Positions 1-4,308 of a stretch of DNA of 6,752 bases are shown piece after piece. Made by a program: the position numbers and the translations under genes. The notes under the pieces are model-generated. The model saw only the letters and a program-made list of their open reading frames with translations, was not told the DNA's origin and made no database searches. Origin of the DNA: Reyranella sp. (GTDB lineage Bacteria; Pseudomonadota; Alphaproteobacteria; Reyranellales; Reyranellaceae); assembly GCA_004296815.1 (NCBI GenBank), contig SCVT01000727.1, positions 1-6,752 on the forward strand. Direction: 5' to 3'. Numbering within the stretch: position 1 is the first letter of the stretch; each line of letters begins with the position of its first letter.

Positions 1-359
1 TGGTTGGCGAGATCGCCCGCATTCACCTCGGGCACGACCAGCGGCGTGTTCGGGTCCATGCGGAAGGCCGACGAATTGTCGATCACGACCGCGCCCGCCG
101 CCTTGGCGGCCGGCACAAACTCGCGGCTGCGCGTGGCGCCGGCGCTGAAGAAGGCGATGTCGACGCCCTTGAAGGCGTCGGCGGTCAGTTCCTCGACCCT
201 GTGCGGCTTGCCTTTGAACTCGAGCGTCTTGCCGACCGAGCGGGCCGAGGCGAGCAGCTTGAGGGAAGCGACGGGGAAGTTCCGTCGCTCGAGGACGCGG
301 AGGATTTCCACTCCGACCGCGCCGGTGGCGCCGACAATGGCGATGTTCTGGGCGTTCAT
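1..359 (-). CDS. asd: Aspartate-semialdehyde dehydrogenase, N-terminal part (cut by window edge)
   Basis: The enzyme makes L-aspartate 4-semialdehyde from aspartyl phosphate with NADPH, at the branch to lysine/diaminopimelate, threonine and methionine, in the cytoplasm. Only the first 119 codons are present. Seen: the Rossmann nucleotide-binding loop GATGAVG at residues 10-16, a following helix with ILRVLERRNFP, the SAGATRSRE segment at 72-80, and DNSSAFRM at 94-101, all characteristic of the family. The catalytic Cys lies beyond the edge. The ATG at 359 was chosen because it begins right at the NIAIVGATG strand; an ATG at 373 is out of frame and stops at once. No convincing Shine-Dalgarno sequence precedes it. 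A TATATG about 12 nt upstream, with no good -35 partner, leaves open a very short or absent leader. It lies 123 bp downstream of rpoH on the same strand, with inverted repeats between. Family call is secure; regulation is unknown. Confidence 0.96.
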   Translation of the reverse strand, partial: MNAQNIAIVGATGAVGVEILRVLERRNFPVASLKLLASARSVGKTLEFKGKPHRVEELTADAFKGVDIAFFSAGATRSREFVPAAKAAGAVVIDNSSAFRMDPNTPLVVPEVNAGDLAN

Positions 360-380
360 GATGGGGCAGACATATACAGG

Positions 381-416
381 AGCCCCCGCACCCAAGAAAG
401 ATGCGGGAAGCCCCCG
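381..416 (-). repeat. Hairpin with flanking direct repeats in the asd leader region
   Basis: A perfect 6-bp inverted repeat (CCCGCA at 385-390, TGCGGG at 402-407, 11-nt loop) is flanked and partly overlapped by two copies of AGCCCCCG (381-388 and 409-416). In the minus-strand RNA, CCCG (407-404) could instead pair with the CGGG at 416-413, so two exclusive foldings are possible. It lies 22-57 nt upstream of the asd start. There is no adjacent U-run, so it is not a standard intrinsic terminator. The function is unknown. Confidence 0.35.
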
Positions 417-453
417 AAAACCTAATCTATTGCCCTATCGGGACTCTTGGCCG

Positions 454-474
454 CGGCCGGATTGGACCCGGCCG
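454..474 (-). terminator. Possible hairpin terminator after rpoH, without U-run
   Basis: A perfect 7-bp inverted repeat (CGGCCGG at 454-460, CCGGCCG at 468-474, loop ATTGGAC) begins 8 nt past the rpoH stop codon. Every pair is G-C, so it should be very stable as RNA. The bases that follow on the minus strand are GC-rich rather than U-rich. It may therefore act as a 3'-end stabiliser or an incomplete terminator, allowing read-through to asd. Confidence 0.35.
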
Positions 475-482
475 GAGCCCCG

Positions 483-1400
483 TCAGGCGGGAGCCCGGGC
501 CGGCCGGGCCGCCGCCTCGACGACCATGTTCTTCATGGCCTTCTGCAGCTTGTCGAAGGCGCGCACCTCGATCTGGCGCACGCGCTCGCGGCTGATGCCG
601 TACTCGGACGACAGGTCCTCGAGCGTCTTGGGCTCGTCGATCAGGCGGCGCTCGACGATGATCCGCCGCTCGCGGTCGGTGAGCTGCTTCAGCGCCGCGG
701 CGAGCATGCCCTTGCGCTGGCCGAGCTCCTGGCTCTCGGCGAGGCGAACCTCCTGGTTGGGCGCATCGTCGACCAGCCAGTCCTGCCACTCCATGTCACC
801 GCCGTCGGCCTTCACCGGGGCGTTGAGCGAGCTGTCGGGCGCGGCGAGGCGGCGGTTCATGTTCACCACCTCCTCTTCCGGCACGCCGAGGCGGGTGGCG
901 ATCTTGGTCACCTGCTCGGGCGTGAGATCGCCCTCCTCGATGGCCTGCATCTGGCCCTTGAGCTTGCGCAGGTTGAAGAACAGCTTCTTCTGCGCAGCCG
1001 TCGTGCCCATCTTCACGAGCGACCAGCTGTGCAGGATGTATTCCTGGATCGAGGCGCGGATCCACCACATGGCATAGGTGGCCAGACGGAAGCCGCGATC
1101 CGGGTCGAACCGCTTCACGGCCTGCATCATGCCGACGTTGCCCTCGGAGATGAGCTCGGCGACCGGCAGGCCGTAGCCGCGATAGCCCATGGCGATCTTG
1201 GCGACCAGGCGCAGATGGCTCGTGACGAGCTGGTGCGCGGCCTTGCTGTCGCCGTGCTCGCGCCAGCGCTTGGCCAGCATGAATTCCTGTTGCGGCTCCA
1301 GCAGCGGAAACTTGCGGATCTCCGACAGGTACCGGCTGAGGTTGCCCTCGGGCGTCAGGGACGACGGCAGGGCGGGAAGGTTGGCGGTGGCTGCACTCAT
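483..1400 (-). CDS. rpoH: RNA polymerase heat-shock sigma factor, sigma-32
   Basis: This sigma factor directs RNA polymerase to heat-shock promoters (chaperones, proteases). The 305-aa length is normal for RpoH. Seen: region 1.2/2.1 from about residue 20 (SRYLSEIRKFPLL), core-binding region 2 (HLRLVAKIAMGYRGYGLPVAELISEGNVGMMQAVKRFDP), -10 recognition with aromatic residues in ATYAMWWIRASIQEYIL (107-123), the diagnostic RpoH box QKKLFFNLR at 137-145 that separates sigma-32 from sigma-70 proteins, and the region 4.2 helix-turn-helix TLEDLSSEYGISRERVRQIEVR (259-280). The ATG at 1400 has a strong Shine-Dalgarno GGGGGAG 5 nt upstream. The in-frame ATG at 1451 is rejected because it lies inside the CIRCE operator. 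It follows rluD on the same strand across a 142-bp gap with its own promoter-like and HrcA-operator-like sequences, so transcription is probably heat-responsive through HrcA. Many alphaproteobacteria have two rpoH genes; whether this one is alone cannot be seen. Confidence 0.98.
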   Translation of the reverse strand: MSAATANLPALPSSLTPEGNLSRYLSEIRKFPLLEPQQEFMLAKRWREHGDSKAAHQLVTSHLRLVAKIAMGYRGYGLPVAELISEGNVGMMQAVKRFDPDRGFRLATYAMWWIRASIQEYILHSWSLVKMGTTAAQKKLFFNLRKLKGQMQAIEEGDLTPEQVTKIATRLGVPEEEVVNMNRRLAAPDSSLNAPVKADGGDMEWQDWLVDDAPNQEVRLAESQELGQRKGMLAAALKQLTDRERRIIVERRLIDEPKTLEDLSSEYGISRERVRQIEVRAFDKLQKAMKNMVVEAAARPARAPA

Positions 1401-1444
1401 GGCTACTCCCCCTTTCGTACGCGGGACGGCCGGTGAACGAGCAT

Positions 1445-1471
1445 TTAGCACTCTCGTACCCCGACTGCTAA
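1445..1471. promoter_or_regulatory. CIRCE element, predicted HrcA operator of rpoH
   Basis: The plus strand reads TTAGCACTC, nine bases, then GACTGCTAA. The known CIRCE consensus is TTAGCACTC-N9-GAGTGCTAA, so the match is 17 of 18 arm positions with the exact spacer length. Two further pairs (AT at 1443-1444, AT at 1472-1473) extend the dyad to 11-bp arms with one mismatch. It lies 45 nt upstream of the rpoH start codon and covers the start point predicted from the adjacent promoter, where a repressor would block initiation. HrcA binding is inferred from the motif; hrcA is not in this window. Confidence 0.88.
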
Positions 1472-1473
1472 AT

Positions 1474-1490
1474 CCGACTCTAGAGGTCGG
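1474..1490. promoter_or_regulatory. Second inverted repeat overlapping the rpoH -10 region
   Basis: CCGAC (1474-1478) and GTCGG (1486-1490) are inverted around TCTAGAG, overlapping the predicted -10 hexamer and starting three bases from the CIRCE arm. CCGACT also occurs at 1461-1466, so the motif is partly repeated. It could be a regulator site or chance; I do not recognise a family consensus. Confidence 0.3.
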
Positions 1491-1506
1491 ATGATGCCCC
1501 GGTCAA
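1477..1506 (-). promoter_or_regulatory. Predicted sigma-70-type promoter of rpoH
   Basis: Read on the minus strand: -35 TTGACC (1506-1501, 5 of 6 consensus bases), 18-bp spacer, -10 TAGAGT (1482-1477, 4 of 6). The start point would fall near 1470, giving a leader of about 70 nt and placing the CIRCE dyad at +1 onward, as at known CIRCE-controlled promoters. That agreement with the operator position is the main reason to believe it. Confidence 0.6.
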
Positions 1507-1518
1507 TCTAATTCCTAC

Positions 1519-1545
1519 TAATCCCCTCAGGTATAAGGGGCATTA
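1519..1545 (-). terminator. Inverted repeat just after rluD, possible terminator
   Basis: TAAT plus CCCCT (1519-1527) face AGGGG plus ATTA (1536-1540 and 1542-1545) with one bulged base and an 8-nt loop. It includes the rluD stop codon and lies upstream of the rpoH promoter on the same strand. No U-run follows on the minus strand, so intrinsic termination is uncertain. It could separate rluD and rpoH transcripts or simply protect the 3' end. Confidence 0.35.
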
Positions 1546-2514
1546 CTTAACGCTGTTCAGCGTTCCCACCAACCTCCTGAAGTCTTGAGGCAATTCTGAG
1601 GCAAACCGCATCTCTTTCCCCGTCCGTGGGTGGCGAAAAGCCAACACAGCTGCGTGAAGGGCTTGCCGTGGGAACTCCCTCAACGCCTGCGGCTGGGAGC
1701 CGTTGCGGGTCTTCCGGCCATAGACCGGATCGCCGACCACGGGGCAGCCGAGATGGGCGAGATGCACGCGGACCTGGTGGGTCCGGCCCGTCCCGAGCTT
1801 GGCGCCGACCAGGCAGGCGATGGGCGCCAGCGGCGGGCCGAACCGCGTCTCGATCCAGTACTCGGTGAGGGCCGCGCGGCCGCCGCTGCGCCGGACGGTC
1901 ATGCGCTTGCGGTCCACCGGATGGCGGCCGATGGCGGCCTCCACCGTGCCCTTGGCCGCCTTGGGCGCCCCCCAGACCAGCGCCTGGTAGATGCGGGTCA
2001 GGTCGTGGGCGGCGAACAACTTGGACAACCCCTGATGGGTCGGGTCGTTCTTGGCCACGACCATGACCCCCGACGTGTCCTTGTCGAGCCGGTGCACGAT
2101 CCCCGGCCGGCGCACACCGCCGATCCCGGACAGGCTCGCGCCGCAATGGGCCAGCAACGCATTGACCAGCGTCCTGTCCGGATTGCCGGGCGCAGGGTGC
2201 ACGACCAGGCCGGCCGGCTTGTTCAGCACCAGCAGGTCGTCGTCCTCGAACAGGATGTCGAGATCGATCGCCTGCGGCTGCGGCACCGCGGGCTCGGGCT
2301 CCGGCACGTCGACGGTGAAGCTCTCGCCCGTTTTGACCTTGCGGGACGGCTCTTCTATCGTCTGGCCCCCCGCCAGCGTCACGCGGCGACCCTCGATCAG
2401 CGCCTTCACGCGGCTTCGCGTGAGGTCCGGCAAGGCAGCGGCCAGCGCACGGTCGAGCCGCTCGCCGGCGGCGCCCTCGTCGATGGTCACGGTGTGGCGG
2501 CCGGCGTCGCTCAT
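1543..2514 (-). CDS. rluD: RluD/RluA-family 23S rRNA pseudouridine synthase
   Basis: The family converts specific uridines to pseudouridine; RluD itself acts on helix 69 of 23S rRNA. The 323 aa match the family. Seen: an N-terminal S4 RNA-binding domain (ERLDRALAAALPDLTRSRVKALIEGRRVTLAG, about 18-49), the catalytic-domain entry LFEDDDLLVLNKPAGLVVHPAPGN (88-111), the signature HRLDKDTSGVMVVAK (141-155) with the expected catalytic Asp at 144, RIYQALVWG (174-182), and GRTHQVRVHLAHLGCPVVGDPVYG (243-266). The ATG at 2514 was chosen because the S4 domain begins about 15 residues later; the open frame upstream has no family similarity and runs antisense to two other genes. There is no clear Shine-Dalgarno sequence. 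It is divergent from the DUF6476-like gene with only 9 bp between start codons, and upstream of rpoH on the same strand. Another RluA-family target specificity cannot be excluded. Confidence 0.93.
   Translation of the reverse strand: MSDAGRHTVTIDEGAAGERLDRALAAALPDLTRSRVKALIEGRRVTLAGGQTIEEPSRKVKTGESFTVDVPEPEPAVPQPQAIDLDILFEDDDLLVLNKPAGLVVHPAPGNPDRTLVNALLAHCGASLSGIGGVRRPGIVHRLDKDTSGVMVVAKNDPTHQGLSKLFAAHDLTRIYQALVWGAPKAAKGTVEAAIGRHPVDRKRMTVRRSGGRAALTEYWIETRFGPPLAPIACLVGAKLGTGRTHQVRVHLAHLGCPVVGDPVYGRKTRNGSQPQALREFPRQALHAAVLAFRHPRTGKEMRFASELPQDFRRLVGTLNSVK
1549..1564 (-). repeat. Near-perfect palindrome at the 3' end of rluD
   Basis: AACGCTG (1549-1555) and CAGCGTT (1558-1564) are exact inverted copies around TT. 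It covers codons for the last residues of RluD and ends next to the stop codon. With the next inverted repeat (1519-1545) it forms two back-to-back hairpins in the rluD transcript. A role in 3'-end formation or stability is inference only. Confidence 0.35.
2333..2361 (+). promoter_or_regulatory. Candidate promoter for the rightward operon, inside rluD
   Basis: TTGACC (2333-2338, 5 of 6 consensus), exactly 17 bp, then TATCGT (2356-2361, 4 of 6). It is antisense within rluD and about 160 nt upstream of the TTG start at 2524. The 9-bp divergent gap leaves no other place for a rightward promoter. The -35 hexamer is the same as in the predicted rpoH promoter. It was found by eye, and chance occurrence is possible. 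Confidence 0.4.
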
Positions 2515-2523
2515 GGAGTTTAC

Positions 2524-2862
2524 TTGGCGTCCCCTGCTCAGGCCTCTGCACCGCTCTGGCTGAAGGTGCTGGTGATCGTGATGGGCCTGCTGATCATAGC
2601 GGGCTTCGTCGTCATTGCGGCCGAGATCGCCCGCCGCATGTCTACGCCCAACGCCGCGCGTTCGCCAGCGGCCGCCGCCTCGGGCTTCACCGAGCGCATC
2701 GCGCTGCCGTCGGGCGCGCGCGTGGTCTCGATGAACGCGGTGGGCGACCGGATCGTCGTCCATGTCGAGACGCAGGGCGGTCCCTCCTCGGCCTACGTCG
2801 TCGATCCCCGCAACGGCGCCCTCATCGGCACCATCGAGTTCCCGCCCGGCGCGGGTCGCTAG
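2524..2862 (+). CDS. Small single-TM membrane protein, DUF6476-like
   Basis: The function is unknown. The 112-aa protein has a short N-terminus, one hydrophobic segment (LWLKVLVIVMGLLIIAGFVVIAAEI, about 11-35), a basic RR pair right after it, an Ala/Pro-rich linker (40-53) and a beta-rich C-terminal part. The last 45 residues (RVVSMNAVGDRIVVHVET...AYVVDPRNGALIGTIEF) look like a single beta-propeller-style blade. The pattern resembles, from memory, DUF6476 proteins of alphaproteobacteria. The TTG start at 2524 is preferred: GGAG lies 5 nt upstream (2515-2518), there is no in-frame ATG before the TM segment, and the first internal ATG (2581) would cut the TM helix. The same GGAG abuts the rluD start codon on the other strand. 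The stop is 3 nt before the VOC gene, which suggests translational coupling. Confidence 0.8.
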   Translation: MASPAQASAPLWLKVLVIVMGLLIIAGFVVIAAEIARRMSTPNAARSPAAAASGFTERIALPSGARVVSMNAVGDRIVVHVETQGGPSSAYVVDPRNGALIGTIEFPPGAGR

Positions 2863-2865
2863 AGC

Positions 2866-3261
2866 ATGATCGATCACCTGTCGATCACCACGACCGACCT
2901 CGACCGCGCACAAGCCTTCTACGACCCGGTGCTGGGCGCGTTGGGCTACCCGCGCGTCAACCGCCGCGACAATGCCATCGGCTACGGCGTGCGCGAGCGC
3001 GGGCCGGAGGCGCCGGCCTACATCTCCGTCTATCTCACCCGCGAGACCCTGGTACCGGACAATCGCCACTGGGCGTTCCGGGCGCCGAGCCGCGCCGCCG
3101 TGCGCGCCTTCCACGCGGCGGCGCTGAAACACGGCGGCGCCGACGATGGCGCGCCGGGACTGCGACCGAACTATCATGAACACTATTACGGCGCGTTCGT
3201 GCGCGATCCGGACGGCAACCGGATCGAGGCGGTGACGCACCGGGTCGAGGACAACGAATGA
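2866..3261 (+). CDS. VOC (glyoxalase/bleomycin-resistance/dioxygenase fold) protein
   Basis: A single-unit VOC-superfamily protein of 131 aa, likely cytoplasmic. Seen: the opening MIDHLSITTTDLDRAQAFYDPVLGALGYP (1-29), typical of the first beta-alpha-beta motif; HWAFRAPSRAAVRAFHAAALKHGG (68-91), the second motif; and YGAFVRDPDGNRIEAV (108-123), the usual C-terminal strand. His4, His68 and Glu121 sit where metal ligands are found in VOC enzymes, so a metal-dependent lyase or isomerase is plausible. The substrate cannot be told, and short VOC proteins of this kind are often annotated glyoxalase without evidence. The ATG at 2866 is 3 nt after the preceding stop, and the stop overlaps the threonine aldolase start as ATGA, so the three genes are probably translated in a coupled way. 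Confidence 0.85.
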   Translation: MIDHLSITTTDLDRAQAFYDPVLGALGYPRVNRRDNAIGYGVRERGPEAPAYISVYLTRETLVPDNRHWAFRAPSRAAVRAFHAAALKHGGADDGAPGLRPNYHEHYYGAFVRDPDGNRIEAVTHRVEDNE

Positions 3262-4301
3262 ACTTCCGCAGCGACAACGAAGTCGGCGCGCATCCCGCCA
3301 TCCTCGAAGCCGTGAACCGCGCCTTCTCGGGCGGCACCGCCCATTCCTACGGCGCCGACGAGTGGACGCACCAGGTCGAGCGCCGCCTGCGCGAGATCTT
3401 CGAGAAGCCGGACCTCATCTTCTTCCCCGTCGCCACGGGAACGGCCGCCAACGCGCTGGCGCTCTCCTGCTGCACGCCGCCGTGGGGCGCGATCTACTGC
3501 CACCCCGAAGCGCACATCCAGGTCGACGAGGCCAATGCGCCCGAGTTCTTCGCCTCGGGCGCCAAGCTCGTGCCCATCGCCGGTCCCGCCGGCAAGATGG
3601 ACACCAAGGCGCTGGCCGATGCGCTCGCTCAGCCGGTCTACGGCGTCGTGCACCATCCGCAGCCCGCCGCCGTCAGCATCACGCAGGCGACGGAATGCGG
3701 CACGGTCTACGACCCGCACGACATCGCCGTGATCGCCACGGCCGCGCACCGCCACGGGCTCAAGCTCCACATGGACGGCGCGCGCTTCGCCAATGCCCTC
3801 TCCTTCATCGGCTGCTCCGCCGCCGAGCTCTCCTGGCGGGCCGGCGTTGACGTGCTGAGCCTCGGCGCCACCAAGAACGGCGCGCTGGCGGCCGAAGCCG
3901 TCGTCTTCTTCGAGCCCGAGCTGGCGCGCGAGTTCGAGTTCCGGCGCAAGCGCAGCGGCCATCTCTTCTCCAAGATGCGCTTCCTCTCGGCGCAGCTCGC
4001 GGCCTATCTGACCGACGGGCTGTGGCTCACCAACGCGCACCACGCCAACAGCATGGCGCGCCGGCTGGTCGCCGGGCTGACGGCGCTCAAGGGCACGCAG
4101 CTCCTCTATCCCGTCGACGCCAACGAGATCTTCGTCATCCTGCCGCCCGGCGTGCACGATGCGTTGCAGGCGGCGGGCGCGCAGTATCATCCCTGGCCGT
4201 CGGACCGGCCGGGCGAGCGGGCGTTCCGGCTGGTGACGGCGTTCAACACCGACGCCGCCGAGGTCGACCGTTTCCTGTCCATCGCCAAGAAAGCAGCGTG
4301 A
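3258..4301 (+). CDS. ltaE: Low-specificity L-threonine aldolase (PLP-dependent)
   Basis: Cleaves L-threonine or L-allo-threonine to glycine and acetaldehyde, and often other beta-hydroxy amino acids; cytoplasmic, fold type I PLP enzyme. The 347 aa are normal. Seen: the N-terminal FRSDNEVGAHPAILEAV (3-19), PVATGTAANALAL (57-69) for PLP-phosphate binding, CHPEAHIQVDEA (81-92) with His86 as the likely ring-stacking residue, HMDGAR (171-176) with Asp173 for the pyridine nitrogen, and SLGATKNG (201-208) with Lys206 as the expected Schiff-base lysine. All key residues are present. The start is fixed by the 4-nt ATGA overlap with the VOC gene. The stop is 7 nt before the molybdoenzyme gene. Beta-hydroxyaspartate or phenylserine aldolases share this fold, so the true substrate may differ. 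The symbol is by family similarity. Confidence 0.92.
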   Translation: MNFRSDNEVGAHPAILEAVNRAFSGGTAHSYGADEWTHQVERRLREIFEKPDLIFFPVATGTAANALALSCCTPPWGAIYCHPEAHIQVDEANAPEFFASGAKLVPIAGPAGKMDTKALADALAQPVYGVVHHPQPAAVSITQATECGTVYDPHDIAVIATAAHRHGLKLHMDGARFANALSFIGCSAAELSWRAGVDVLSLGATKNGALAAEAVVFFEPELAREFEFRRKRSGHLFSKMRFLSAQLAAYLTDGLWLTNAHHANSMARRLVAGLTALKGTQLLYPVDANEIFVILPPGVHDALQAAGAQYHPWPSDRPGERAFRLVTAFNTDAAEVDRFLSIAKKAA

Positions 4302-4308
4302 GCGTTCC

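Noticed and set aside
447..1436. Long plus-strand open frame (329 aa) opposite rpoH
   Set aside because: It is the antisense of a certain sigma-32 gene, with low-complexity Ala/Leu/His-rich content typical of GC-rich shadow frames, and no recognisable domain.
1401..1451. rpoH start at the in-frame ATG at 1451
   Set aside because: It would begin inside the CIRCE dyad, at or just after the predicted transcription start, and adds residues unlike RpoH N-termini. The ATG at 1400 has a strong Shine-Dalgarno.
1526..1538. Sigma-32-like -10 (CTTATAC on the minus strand) suggesting rpoH autoregulation
   Set aside because: No CTTG-type -35 at 17-18 bp; the sequence is better explained as the loop and arm of the inverted repeat after rluD.
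1630..2523. Plus-strand frame upstream of the DUF6476-like gene, giving a 410-aa protein
   Set aside because: It is the complement of rluD coding sequence with shadow-like composition. Only the part from the TTG at 2524 has a Shine-Dalgarno sequence and a coherent protein pattern.
2515..3240. Upstream extension of the rluD frame to 565 aa
   Set aside because: The added 242 residues are antisense to the DUF6476-like and VOC genes, resemble no domain, and RluD proteins begin near the S4 domain.
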